Below, piece by piece: positions 25,328 to 33,912 of a DNA stretch of 64,000 nucleotides (within the stretch, counting starts at the first letter, position 1; each line of letters begins with the position of its first letter). The notes beneath the pieces are model-generated. The model worked only from the letters and a program-made list of their open reading frames with translations, made no database searches and was not told the DNA's origin. The stretch is from contig NZ_SLXT01000003.1 in assembly GCF_004341395.1 (NCBI RefSeq), positions 123,300 to 187,299 on the forward strand. Direction: 5' to 3'. A program made the position numbers and the translations under genes. The stretch is from Heliophilum fasciatum. GTDB lineage: Bacteria > Bacillota > Desulfitobacteriia > Heliobacteriales > Heliobacteriaceae.

Positions 25328-26614
25328 TTACTGAGCATCATCGCTATGCGCGGGGGACCACACCTGGACACAATTGCGCCCCCTATCCTTGGCCCGGTAT
25401 AAGGCTACGTCGGCACAGCGCAAGAGATCGCTGAAGGTTTGGCCCGCATCTTCCGGCACGGCCACGCCCACACTGACCGTAACCACTGGGCGTTCACCAG
25501 ACTCTAATACCATTTCGCCTTCGACCATCGCCCGGCGTAGCCGCTCCGCCACCATCCAAGCTCCGTCACGCCCGCAACCGGGCAAAAGAACAGCAAACTC
25601 CTCCCCACCGATCCGTCCGAGGATATCACCATCACGCAAGACCGACCGGAGTCGCTGGCAGGCAGTACGCAATACTTGATCCCCACCGGCATGGCCAAAG
25701 CGATCATTGATACTCTTAAAATGATCCAGATCCAGCATCAGCAAGGCCAGCGAGAAATCGGCCCGCTGCGTTTGCCACGTTTGCCACGTTTGCTCCGCCA
25801 ATTCCATAAAATAACGGCGATTAAAACAGCCCGTCAATTCATCGGTTGTTGCCATGCGACGCAGTTCGTTTTCCATCTTGTGACGCGCCGTAATGTCATT
25901 GATGGCCACCAACCGCACCGGCTCCCCGGCAAAGGTGGACACCACGGCCGATAACAGCCCAAAATAAACTTCATCGCGATCATTGCGCATCTGGATAATT
26001 CGGTTCTCCACCGCGCCATGCAGCGCCAATTCCTCCAGGATCAACTGCATATCCGCCGATTCTCGGTAATAATCGCGGGCGTTCTTGCCGATGGCTTCCT
26101 CGGCAGTCACACCGTACAGTTGGGCCGCTTTGTCATTGATAAAAATGATGCGATGATCGATCATGCTGGTAACGACCAACGGAAACGGCGCGACTGCCAC
26201 CATGTGCCGGTATTGCTGCCGACTTTCCCGCAATGCCTTTTGCGATTGCGCCAGTGCTTCCACCATCGAGTTAAAGGCTTGCGAAAAGGCCCCCATAAAA
26301 TCGACCCGTTGGGAAAAGTCCCCCTTGGCGATCATTTGCGTCTGCCACGTCAAGTGCCGCAAATTGCCCTGCAGCATCTTCAGCGACCCTGCCAGTGAGC
26401 CCCGCAGGCGGAGACTTTCGGACAATTCACCACCGGCCAGGGACGTGGCAAAATGGCAAATCGTCTGTAAATCTCGGTAAAGACGTTGAAATTCTTCATG
26501 GGCTTGCAACTCTGGCGGCATCGCTTCCGTCGCTTTGGTCTCAAAAAAAGCGCGGCGCAAGGTTTTCACAACCAGGTCAAGCCATTCTCCTTTTTCTACA
26601 TCCCATTCATCCAT
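25328..26614 (-). CDS. PAS-GGDEF diguanylate cyclase
   Basis: A 428-residue cytoplasmic protein. Residues 60-125 form a HAMP-like helical region, 130-245 a PAS domain, and 255-420 a GGDEF domain. The active-site motif GGEEF (336-340) is intact, and RDGD (327-330) lies five residues before it, the spacing of the inhibitory I-site. It should make cyclic di-GMP from two GTP and be product-inhibited. There is no membrane segment. It begins 12 bases after the V4R gene stop, so the V4R protein may be its sensor partner. The conserved TTDELTGCFNRR segment before the catalytic domain is normal. Confidence 0.94.
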   Translation of the reverse strand: MDEWDVEKGEWLDLVVKTLRRAFFETKATEAMPPELQAHEEFQRLYRDLQTICHFATSLAGGELSESLRLRGSLAGSLKMLQGNLRHLTWQTQMIAKGDFSQRVDFMGAFSQAFNSMVEALAQSQKALRESRQQYRHMVAVAPFPLVVTSMIDHRIIFINDKAAQLYGVTAEEAIGKNARDYYRESADMQLILEELALHGAVENRIIQMRNDRDEVYFGLLSAVVSTFAGEPVRLVAINDITARHKMENELRRMATTDELTGCFNRRYFMELAEQTWQTWQTQRADFSLALLMLDLDHFKSINDRFGHAGGDQVLRTACQRLRSVLRDGDILGRIGGEEFAVLLPGCGRDGAWMVAERLRRAMVEGEMVLESGERPVVTVSVGVAVPEDAGQTFSDLLRCADVALYRAKDRGRNCVQVWSPAHSDDAQ

Positions 26615-26626
26615 CGGCTACCTACA

Positions 26627-27148
26627 TTACCCTTCTTCTTTCGCCATAAAACGGCAAACCCGTTCCCCGGTACACCAGCAATCGCTTTCTTTGACAGTGT
26701 AAGATTTTCCGCCATAGCTTTCCAGCACCCCGGCGATGAAGCCCTCATCATATTTACAGATCTCGTAATCCAACTCGGGCAAACCGGAACAATCCAGGTC
26801 TTCCGCCACGGTGAGCTCAAATTCCCTGCGCACCAGATCGGCCTTTTCCACACGAAAAATCCCAATGCCCATCTCCCGCAAAGATCGCTGCACCTGTTGA
26901 ATAAATTCATGAAAATCGGTGATTGTGCCCAATTGTTTTCGGCAAAACTCCCGTCCGGCCAACTTACCGGCTTCAAAAAACATCTGGTCCGTTTGCTCCG
27001 TCCCCACATGCTGTTCCATCACATCACGAAAAGTAAACTGCATCAACCGGTAGACTTCCACCGGGACCATCCTGCCTAGATTAGGGCGCCCCTTTTCGAT
27101 GTCCCCGAGCAAATCCCACGAGAACTGATACTTGCGCTCCTGTACCAT
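26627..27148 (-). CDS. V4R-domain small-molecule-binding protein
   Basis: A 173-residue protein of the 4-vinyl-reductase (V4R) domain family. The C-terminal signature SDCWCTGERVCRF, with three cysteines, matches the domain's metal- or ligand-binding corner. Members range from BchJ of bacteriochlorophyll synthesis to sensor domains of regulators. Here the domain stands alone and is followed at once by a diguanylate cyclase gene, which favours a sensory role. A tetrapyrrole role is possible given the suspected phototrophic host. The ATG at 27148 has GGGGAGGGG upstream. Confidence 0.82.
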   Translation of the reverse strand: MVQERKYQFSWDLLGDIEKGRPNLGRMVPVEVYRLMQFTFRDVMEQHVGTEQTDQMFFEAGKLAGREFCRKQLGTITDFHEFIQQVQRSLREMGIGIFRVEKADLVRREFELTVAEDLDCSGLPELDYEICKYDEGFIAGVLESYGGKSYTVKESDCWCTGERVCRFMAKEEG

Positions 27149-27361
27149 CCTGGCCCCTCCCCTTTGATGTCCTTATCGATGTTTAGATCGATCCTATCAT
27201 TCCCCTACCTAAAATACAATCCAATACACCCCAATCCAAAATGGATTCCTGTCTAATTTGATCCCCGCTCCCGGCAGGAATCGTCACCATCAGCGGGAAT
27301 ACTCAATCTCAACAGCCACCGGTGAGTACCGACCACCGGCATAAACGCCAACAGAAAGCGA

Positions 27362-28747
27362 GTGAGCGAGATGATCATCGACCAGCAAAGCGATTTTGAT
27401 CGCGTCGAATTATCCTTTGAGGAACTCGACCAGGGATATACACCCCGCCAAGCCATTGCCGAAGCCAAACGCTGCCTCCAATGTGCCAAGCCGGCCTGCC
27501 GCCAGGGCTGTCCCGTTGAAAATGACATTCCCCAGTTTATTCGCGCCCTGGCCCTCGGCAACATCGGTGAAGCCAGTGCCATCATCGCTCGCCGCAGCAA
27601 CCTCCCCGCCGTTTGCGGCCGCGTCTGTCCCCATGAAAAGCAATGCGAGGGCCGCTGCATCCTGCACAAAAAAGGCCAACCCATTCATATTGGCAAGCTG
27701 GAGCGCTTTATTGCGGACTTTGACGCCGAGATGGCCATCACTCAGCCGACGGCCTGTCCTGTCCTCAACAAAGGCAAAGTGGCTGTCATCGGCTCCGGCC
27801 CGGCCGGCTTAACTGTAGCCGGCGATCTGGCCAAGCAGTGCTTTGCCGTCACCGTCTTTGACGCCCTGGAAGAGCCCGGCGGTGTGCTGATGTATGGTAT
27901 TCCCGATTTTCGCCTCAATAAAGAAGTAGTTCGCCGGGAAATCCGCAAGATCGAAAACCTGGGCGTTACCTTTCGCACCGGTGTCCTCATCGGCCAGGAT
28001 CTGACGATCGACGATCTTTTTGCCGACGGCTATGACGCAGTGTTTATCGGCACCGGTACCGCCGTGCCCAAAACGCTCGATGTTCCCGGCAATGAACTGC
28101 CCGGCGTCATGCAAGCGGCCTACTTCCTGCGCATCGTCGCCCTCGCCAACGCCGGCAAAGTCAGTCATCGTGAGATCCCCGTCTCCATCGGCGATCACGT
28201 CTTTGTCGTCGGTGCCGGCAATGTGGCCATGGACGCCGCCCGTACAGCAGTGCGCGTTGGTGCCGCCCGCGTGACCGTCATCTATCGCCGGAGTGAAGCC
28301 GACATGACGGCCCTGCAAAGCGAATACGAATCGGCCCAAAGCGAAGGCGTGCAATTTCGCTGGATGTCATCGCCGACGCAATGCATCGGCGACGACATGC
28401 TGACCGGCATCGAACTGGAAACGATGGAATTCACCAATGATGACCGGCGCCGCCTCATCGCTACCGGCCAAAAAGAAACCCTGCGCGCCGATAAAATCAT
28501 CTTGGCCATTGGTCAGCGGCCGGCCGCCCGCATCATCTCCACCACCGGCGGCATCGAAGTCAACCCGCACGGCTATGTGATCACCCGCGAAAAGCCTTAC
28601 GGCATGACCACCCGCAAAGGCGTCTTTGCCGGCGGCGACGTCGTCCACGAGCCGGCCACCGTCGTTCTGGCCATGAAAGCAGCTAAAAAAGTGGCCGCTG
28701 GTATCGTCATGTACGTGGAAGCCAAGAAGCTCCTTGAAGAGTTGTAA
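27362..28747 (+). CDS. GltD/NfnB-like NAD(P)-dependent flavoprotein
   Basis: A 461-residue flavoprotein of the glutamate synthase small-subunit family. The N-terminal domain has two cysteine groups for [4Fe-4S] clusters (CLQCAKPACRQGCP and CGRVCPHEKQCEGRC). It is followed by an FAD-binding GSGPAGLTVAGDLA, a second dinucleotide site GAGNVAMDAARTA, and the C-terminal FAGGDVVHEPATVVLAM. It moves electrons between NAD(P)H and a partner. No glutamate synthase large subunit or NfnA lies beside it, so it could be GltD, a homotetrameric GltA or an NfnB-like protein. The frame starts at GTG 27362; ATG 27371 is an alternative. A two-way terminator follows. Confidence 0.88.
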   Translation: MSEMIIDQQSDFDRVELSFEELDQGYTPRQAIAEAKRCLQCAKPACRQGCPVENDIPQFIRALALGNIGEASAIIARRSNLPAVCGRVCPHEKQCEGRCILHKKGQPIHIGKLERFIADFDAEMAITQPTACPVLNKGKVAVIGSGPAGLTVAGDLAKQCFAVTVFDALEEPGGVLMYGIPDFRLNKEVVRREIRKIENLGVTFRTGVLIGQDLTIDDLFADGYDAVFIGTGTAVPKTLDVPGNELPGVMQAAYFLRIVALANAGKVSHREIPVSIGDHVFVVGAGNVAMDAARTAVRVGAARVTVIYRRSEADMTALQSEYESAQSEGVQFRWMSSPTQCIGDDMLTGIELETMEFTNDDRRRLIATGQKETLRADKIILAIGQRPAARIISTTGGIEVNPHGYVITREKPYGMTTRKGVFAGGDVVHEPATVVLAMKAAKKVAAGIVMYVEAKKLLEEL

Positions 28748-28751
28748 TCTA

Positions 28752-28789
28752 AAAATGCTGCCCTTGATAAGCAAGGACAGCATTTTTTT
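28752..28789. terminator. bidirectional intrinsic terminator
   Basis: AAATGCTG-C-CCTTG pairs with CAAGG-A-CAGCATTT, with A and T runs on both sides, between the convergent flavoprotein gene and glnS. Confidence 0.9.
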
Positions 28790-28824
28790 CATGTCACCGT
28801 TATGAAATTGAAATGAAAGACAGC

Positions 28825-30477
28825 TTACTTCGGCAACTGGAAAGAACTCTTCAGTGAAACGATACGGTTAAAGACCTTCCGCTCCGCTGTCGAGTATTTG
28901 TTATCCACATTAAAATAGCCATGCCGGAAAAATTGAAACTTATCCTGCCCCTGCACATCGCGCATATTGGGCTCAATAAACCCTTGCACGACTTCCAAGG
29001 ACGCCGGATTGACCCGCTCCAAGAAGGACGCCGTCTCCCCGCCGGCTTCCTCATCGAGAATCAGCGGCTCAAACAAGCGAAACTCCGCCGCCACCGCATG
29101 GGTCGCTTCGACCCAGTGAATCGTCCCTTTGACCTTGCGCTCTGTAAAATCGAGCCCGCTCTTCGTCGCCGGATCATAGGTGCAGCGCAGCTCCACGACC
29201 TGACCGTCGGCGTCCTTGATCACTTCTTCGCAGCGGATAAAGTAGGCGCTTTTCAAGCGCACTTCATTGCCCGGGAAGAGGCGGTGATACTTTTTCGGCG
29301 GGTTTTCCATAAAATCGTCTTGCTCAATGTAGATCTCCCGGGAAAAAGGAATCTGGCGCATGCCCATCTCCGGATTTTCCGGATTGACTTCCGTCTCCAA
29401 CCACTCCACTTGCCCTTCCGGGTAGTTGGTGATCACCACTTTGAGCGGGCGCAGCACACCCATCGTGCGAGGTGCTTTAAGCTTCAGATCTTCCCGGATA
29501 AAAAACTCCAGCATCTTGTCATCGACGACGCTGTTGCTTTTGGCTACGCCGATTTCCCGGGCAAAGGCCCGGATCGACTCCGGTGTGTAGCCACGACGGC
29601 GGAGGCCGCTGATTGTCGGCATCCGCGGATCATCCCAGCCGTCGACGACGCCTTCGTCGACCAGCTTTTTCAGCCAGCGCTTGCTCATCACCGTATTGGT
29701 CAGGTTGAGACGGGCAAATTCATACTGGTGCGGCTGACAGGGCATTTCACACTCCTCGATCACCCAGTCATAAAGGGGCCGGTGATCTTCAAACTCAAGT
29801 GTGCAAATCGAGTGGGTAATCCCTTCCACGGCATCTTCCAACGGATGAGCAAAATCATACATCGGATAGATGCACCACTTGTCGCCGGTGTTGTGATGGG
29901 ATGCATGGGCGATGCGGTAGATGACAGGGTCACGCATGTTGATGTTAGGCGAGGCCATGTCGATCTTGGCGCGCAGTACCTTCTCACCGTCGCGGAATTC
30001 GCCGGCCCGCATGCGCTCAAAAAGATCCAGGTTTTCTTCCACCGACCGACCCCGATAGGGGCTTTCCGTACCGGGCTCGGACAAGGTTCCCCGCGTGGCG
30101 CGGATCTCTTCGGCCGAGAGGTCACAGACATAGGCTTTGCCTTTTTTGATCAGCAGGACAGCCCGGTTATACATTTCTTCAAAGTAGTCCGAAGCAAAGA
30201 AAAGAGCATCCCACTCAAACCCGAGCCAGCGCACATCTTCTTTGATCGATTCAACATACTCTGTGTCTTCTTTCACCGGGTTCGTGTCATCAAAGCGCAA
30301 ATGTGTTTTGCCGTTAAAAGCATCGGCCATTTCAAAGTTAAGGCAAATCGATTTGGCGTGGCCAATGTGCAAATAGCCGTTTGGTTCCGGCGGAAACCGT
30401 GTGACTACTTCCTTGACCCGGCCTGCTTCCAGATCATCAATGATAATGTTCTTAATAAAATTCGATCCGATTGACAT
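28825..30477 (-). CDS. glnS: glutaminyl-tRNA synthetase
   Basis: A 550-residue class I aminoacyl-tRNA synthetase. HIGH is at 37-40 in [14 protein letters not shown], and the KMSKS equivalent is MSKR in [12 protein letters not shown]. The C-terminal beta-barrel domains that read the anticodon are present and the length is normal. It charges tRNA-Gln with glutamine directly, which in Firmicutes is less common than the GatCAB route and probably reflects transfer from another lineage. The ATG follows GGGGAGGG. A 517-codon open frame on the opposite strand is an artefact of codon bias. Confidence 0.97.
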   Translation of the reverse strand: MSIGSNFIKNIIIDDLEAGRVKEVVTRFPPEPNGYLHIGHAKSICLNFEMADAFNGKTHLRFDDTNPVKEDTEYVESIKEDVRWLGFEWDALFFASDYFEEMYNRAVLLIKKGKAYVCDLSAEEIRATRGTLSEPGTESPYRGRSVEENLDLFERMRAGEFRDGEKVLRAKIDMASPNINMRDPVIYRIAHASHHNTGDKWCIYPMYDFAHPLEDAVEGITHSICTLEFEDHRPLYDWVIEECEMPCQPHQYEFARLNLTNTVMSKRWLKKLVDEGVVDGWDDPRMPTISGLRRRGYTPESIRAFAREIGVAKSNSVVDDKMLEFFIREDLKLKAPRTMGVLRPLKVVITNYPEGQVEWLETEVNPENPEMGMRQIPFSREIYIEQDDFMENPPKKYHRLFPGNEVRLKSAYFIRCEEVIKDADGQVVELRCTYDPATKSGLDFTERKVKGTIHWVEATHAVAAEFRLFEPLILDEEAGGETASFLERVNPASLEVVQGFIEPNMRDVQGQDKFQFFRHGYFNVDNKYSTAERKVFNRIVSLKSSFQLPK

Positions 30478-30701
30478 CCGGTTCCCTCCCCGACACCCTT
30501 CGCTAACCGTTGATTCTTATGTTTCACGCTTGAAGTGCGTTCTCACGATCTGTCCGGGCTTTTTTCGTCTTATTGCCAAGCATTACTGTGGATTATAGGA
30601 CATTTTATCATAATCGACACCAAAGACCAAACAGTAAGCGCATCACCATCGGACACCACCTCGAATAGACTGGTGCAAAATATGCAATCGAGGTGGCGCC
30701 C

Positions 30702-31313
30702 ATGGAACTCCCGGTCTCCCTCATCACCGTACCGATCATGACGGCCAACGTTCAACTTCATTATCCCCAGGTGATCGGATTGCCTAATCCCACGGTACAG
30801 CAAAAGATCAATCAAACGATCTTTCGCCAAGTATATGCCATCATCTATCAGCAAGGCTATTACGAAAACCCCACACGGGCTCAGATGGTCGGTTCCTATG
30901 AGGTCAAAACCAATGAGCGCGGCATCCTCAGCATGAGTTTCACGAATTATACCTACTTTTATCCGGCCGCCAACGGCCTGACGATCATCCGCTCGTTGAC
31001 CTTCGATACCCACACTGGTGAAACCTATTCATTACAGAGTTTGTTCAAAGAGGGCAGCGACTATATCACGCCCATCTCCGCCGATATCCAAGCACAAATC
31101 AAAGAGCGCCAGATCCAGTTAACTACCGAGTTCACGACGATTCGTCCGGACCAAGACTATTATATCGCCGATAAAGCCCTGGTCATTTACTTTCAGATGT
31201 ATGAGATCACTCCGCGCCCCTATGGCCTACCGGCATTCCCCATTTCCGTATATGCCCTGGAAAACATCATCGACGAGCAAGGGCCGCTGGGTAAAATGCT
31301 GCCTAACGGTTGA
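30702..31313 (+). CDS. DUF3298/DUF4163-type protein
   Basis: A 203-residue protein resembling the DUF4163-DUF3298 pair found in RsiV- and PdaC-like proteins: an N-terminal strand-rich region with [13 protein letters not shown], a central [16 protein letters not shown], and a C-terminal [22 protein letters not shown]. It lacks a signal peptide or membrane anchor, unlike many relatives. Its role is unknown. GAGGTGG lies six bases before the ATG at 30702; a GTG at 30693 is inside that site. Its last 11 bases overlap the convergent gene at 31303. Confidence 0.75.
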   Translation: MELPVSLITVPIMTANVQLHYPQVIGLPNPTVQQKINQTIFRQVYAIIYQQGYYENPTRAQMVGSYEVKTNERGILSMSFTNYTYFYPAANGLTIIRSLTFDTHTGETYSLQSLFKEGSDYITPISADIQAQIKERQIQLTTEFTTIRPDQDYYIADKALVIYFQMYEITPRPYGLPAFPISVYALENIIDEQGPLGKMLPNG

Positions 31314-31734
31314 GGATCGCTTCCAACTGGGCCGCAAAGCGCTGATCATCTTCGTCCGAACGCGCTTTCGGCCCGCGCGTTCGGCCACCGCCGCGGCGAA
31401 ACTTGGCTTTGATCTCCCGTTCCTCCATCATAAACTCGATCGTATCGGCCCGGTATTCTCGGCCTACCGGGCTGATACAAGCCGCCTGCTTGCCCAGAAC
31501 CATCGCCGCCAGGCCCCAGTCCTGCGTGACGATCACATCCCCCTTATCGGTCAAGTTGATGATCTTCATATCGGCTTCCTGCGGACCGTTACCGACGATG
31601 ACATGGTGATCGGATATAATTTGGTGATTAAAGCTGGCCACCGTCCACACCGGGATGGCGTATTTTTTACCGACGTCCCGGCAAATCTGCAGCACCTTTT
31701 TGGGACAAGCATCGGCATCGATCAGCAACTTCAA
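31303..31734 (-). CDS. YaiI/YqxD family (DUF188) protein
   Basis: A 143-residue protein of the UPF0178 family. [11 protein letters not shown] at the N-terminus, [12 protein letters not shown], and [14 protein letters not shown] are the conserved blocks and resemble PIN-like nuclease folds with several acidic residues. The biological role is not established. It starts with TTG after GGTGGGGAAG. The last codons overlap the plus-strand neighbour tail to tail. Confidence 0.88.
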   Translation of the reverse strand: MKLLIDADACPKKVLQICRDVGKKYAIPVWTVASFNHQIISDHHVIVGNGPQEADMKIINLTDKGDVIVTQDWGLAAMVLGKQAACISPVGREYRADTIEFMMEEREIKAKFRRGGGRTRGPKARSDEDDQRFAAQLEAILNR

Positions 31735-31857
31735 AACTTCCCCACCTTCCTTGCACCCTTTTCATCAACCTCACCTTTTTCATCTTCCTCATCGTTTTTC
31801 GCCAAGGCTTCCCGTTGCCCCTTTTTGCGGTAACTTATTTCTCGACAAGATTATTTG

Positions 31858-31886
31858 TTGACAATGTTGATATGGTTATATAGAAT
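31858..31886 (+). promoter_or_regulatory. strong sigma-A type promoter of the hydrolase gene
   Basis: TTGACA (perfect) and TAGAAT are separated by 17 bases. Transcription would begin near 31893, leaving a leader of about 90 bases that ends with a seven-T run before GAAGGAGG. Confidence 0.8.
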
Positions 31887-31986
31887 AGCGGTAATATGAA
31901 GCTCACCGGAAACACCGGAGGCGATCAACGGGGCTCTTTCTCCCCTTGGTTACCTCTGCTTTTTTTTATGAAGGAGGCGGTTATCG

Positions 31987-32871
31987 ATGTTTGCACAAGT
32001 CAATGGCATCCGTTTATTTTTTGATATCGAAGGAAGTTCCCATGTTGTCCAAGGCCCATCGATGCGGCGCAAGCCGGTTTGCTTTCTCCTCCATGGCGGG
32101 CCGGGCAGCGATCACAGCGATTTTAAGCCGTGGTTGTCACCGCTTGCCGAGGACATGCAACTGGTGTACATCGATCATCGCGGCAACGGTCGTTCCGAAC
32201 GCTGCCACCCCTCCACCTATACCATTGCCCAGATGGCCGATGATGTGGAAGCCTTGCGCCAATACTTAGGTCTCGACGACATTATGCTCTTAGGCCACTC
32301 CTTCGGCGGCATGGTCGCCATGGAATATGCCCTTCGCTATCCGCGCCATGCCACCCACCTGATCTTAGCCAATACAACGGCCAACGCCGACTGCTTGCGC
32401 CGTGTTGCCGAATCCGCCGCATCCGTAGCAAACCCTACCCAGCGCAATCTCCTGCCCTTGCTTTTTGCCGGCCATCTCAACAGTGAAACGGAATATGAAT
32501 ACTGGTGGGAACAGTGCTTGCCCTTATACTTTCACCGCACCTCCCGGCAAACCATGCAGGAAATGTGCGCCCGTTGCCAAGGTTCCTTCGAAGTGTGCCA
32601 GTACATGTTTCGTCACGAAATCCCTCACTTCAATCTGACGCCTCATCTTCATCACATCCAGGCGAGCACCTTGATCGTCGCTGCCCAGCACGATTGGGTA
32701 ACACCGACATGCTGCGCCATCGATATGGTCAACCGCATTCCTGGCGCCAAGCTGGCCGTTTTTGATGATACGGGGCACATGCCCTTTGTGGAAGCGCCAG
32801 AAGAGTTCAACCGCTTGATCAAAGGTTTCATCGAAGCCGGCCTTACGTGCCGCTACCGGATCGCCGGATAA
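31987..32871 (+). CDS. alpha/beta hydrolase (proline iminopeptidase-like)
   Basis: A 294-residue enzyme. The oxyanion motif LLHGGPGSDHSDF and DHRGNGRSE are those of the prolyl aminopeptidase branch of the alpha/beta hydrolases. The nucleophile elbow is GHSFGG, with the acid in AAQHDWVTP and the histidine in DDTGHMPFVEAPE. It is likely a soluble peptidase or esterase; the substrate is unknown. The ATG has AAGGAGG upstream and a strong promoter precedes it. Confidence 0.9.
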   Translation: MFAQVNGIRLFFDIEGSSHVVQGPSMRRKPVCFLLHGGPGSDHSDFKPWLSPLAEDMQLVYIDHRGNGRSERCHPSTYTIAQMADDVEALRQYLGLDDIMLLGHSFGGMVAMEYALRYPRHATHLILANTTANADCLRRVAESAASVANPTQRNLLPLLFAGHLNSETEYEYWWEQCLPLYFHRTSRQTMQEMCARCQGSFEVCQYMFRHEIPHFNLTPHLHHIQASTLIVAAQHDWVTPTCCAIDMVNRIPGAKLAVFDDTGHMPFVEAPEEFNRLIKGFIEAGLTCRYRIAG

Positions 32872-32984
32872 CAGACTGGGGAAAGCCAACCCGGGAAAGC
32901 AACTCGGGCAAAGCCAAGGCCCGAATTTTCAAAAAAATTTTTCAGAAAAAAATTCCTGCCCCTATCGCTTTTCACCGAAGCCTA

Positions 32985-32993
32985 TGTTATATT
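32985..32993 (+). promoter_or_regulatory. extended -10 promoter of the ECF transporter operon
   Basis: TGTTATATT matches a TGn-extended -10 element. Transcription would begin near 33000, just before the triplet-repeat leader. Confidence 0.5.
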
Positions 32994-33045
32994 CTTGCTA
33001 GTGTTCTTCGAGGAAGAACAGCGGGAGTACGATGAGCCGTGTCCC

Positions 33046-33135
33046 GAGTAGAGTTAAGTTGAGAGAAGTATGAACCCCGATACCCATGGTTCCTGACAAT
33101 TGCATAGGGAAGGAGTTGAGCCGAGTTGAGTTGAG
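33046..33135 (+). promoter_or_regulatory. phased NAG-triplet leader, candidate TRAP-binding site
   Basis: Two runs of triplets, each repeating every five bases. Run 1 is GAG, GAG, AAG, GAG, AAG at 33046, 33051, 33056, 33061 and 33066. Run 2 is five GAG at 33113, 33118, 33123, 33128 and 33133, preceded by TAG (33105) and AAG (33110). The 11-subunit Trp RNA-binding attenuation protein (TRAP, MtrB) wraps RNA carrying about eleven (G/U)AG triplets with two- to three-base spacers, and this leader supplies ten to twelve. A small hairpin (GAACC...GGTTC, 33072-33092) lies between the runs. The downstream gene looks like the tryptophan transporter TrpP. The mtrB gene is not in this window. Confidence 0.7.
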
Positions 33136-33186
33136 CCCCGGTCCCCTTTTGCAGGGATAGCGGGAGTTATTGCACTGTTTACTCAC

Positions 33187-33216
33187 GCCAGGCCAATTCG
33201 TTGGTCTGGCTTTTTT
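33187..33216 (+). terminator. intrinsic terminator in the ECF operon leader
   Basis: GCCAGGCCAA-TTCG-TTGGTCTGGC followed by TTTTTT, 100 bases before the first gene. With the triplet run upstream it could be an attenuator; I could not identify the matching antiterminator. Confidence 0.85.
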
Positions 33217-33317
33217 GCATTGTTGACCCTTTTTCCGTGTCCATTCCCCCATGTATCGCTCATTCGCCCATGTATCGTCCATTCCCCCCATGATGCAAAA
33301 AACAGGAGGAAATGATC

Positions 33318-33884
33318 ATGAGTTTAGAACAACAGCCGGCGCTGCTGCCGGAAGAGATCGCTGTAAGTCGTCCGAACGCCGGGCGCAGCAAACAGTTGGC
33401 CGTTGTGGCCATGCTGATCGCCATCGGCGCCGTTCTCCGCATGGTGTCGCCGTCGATCTTCGGCATCACCCCCAACTTTGTCATCGCCATGTACTGCCTG
33501 TCGATCATCTTGATCCGGCCTAAGCTGGGTGAAGCGCTGGCCATCGGCCTCGTCGGCGGTGCTGTCAGCATGATCTCATCCAAATCGCCCATCCCCTATA
33601 TTAACCTGATCACCGAACCGGCCGGTGCCATCGCCTGTGCCATCGCTGTTGCTGCCATGGCTCGTGTGAAATTTGGCTCCTTCAACTTCATGCCCCTGGC
33701 GGCGACCGTCATCGGTACTCTCGTTAGCGGCACCCTCTACGTCGTCATCAACAAAATCGCCTTAGGCCTGCCGCCGGCCGTCGCCCAAGGTGCGTTTATC
33801 AGCGTCGTGCTGCCGGTGACCTTCTTCAACGCGATCATCGCCCAAGCGATTTTTGTTCCTGCGAAAAAACTCCTGCGCCTGTAA
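33318..33884 (+). CDS. trpP: ECF transporter substrate-binding (S) component, TrpP-like
   Basis: A 188-residue membrane protein with about five to six helices. The N-terminal VAMLIAIGAVLRMVSPSIFG, the central LIRPKLGEALAIGLVGG and TEPAGAIACAIAV, and the C-terminal VIGTLVSGTLYVV and VVLPVTFFNAIIAQAIF follow the pattern of tryptophan transporter TrpP (YhaG). It would bind the substrate outside and work with the ATPases and T subunit encoded next to it. AGGAGGAA is eight bases before the ATG at 33318. Tryptophan specificity rests on this resemblance and on the TRAP-like leader; it is inference, but two independent signs agree. Confidence 0.8.
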   Translation: MSLEQQPALLPEEIAVSRPNAGRSKQLAVVAMLIAIGAVLRMVSPSIFGITPNFVIAMYCLSIILIRPKLGEALAIGLVGGAVSMISSKSPIPYINLITEPAGAIACAIAVAAMARVKFGSFNFMPLAATVIGTLVSGTLYVVINKIALGLPPAVAQGAFISVVLPVTFFNAIIAQAIFVPAKKLLRL

Positions 33885-33912
33885 TTAATCTTAACCCTCG
33901 GGAGGTGCCACT

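Noticed and set aside
27230..27250. Short palindrome AATCC-AAAAT-GGATT as an operator
   Set aside because: Five-base arms in an AT-rich spacer are expected by chance, and it is not well placed relative to either gene.
28921..30474. 517-codon open frame opposite glnS
   Set aside because: It is a full antisense shadow of glutaminyl-tRNA synthetase, with no ribosome-binding site or family motif, explained by GC-rich third codon positions.
33000..33216. T-box or other amino-acid riboswitch before the ECF operon
   Set aside because: The T-box GGGTGGNACCGCG element and known metabolite aptamer cores are absent. The phased NAG triplets explain the leader better.
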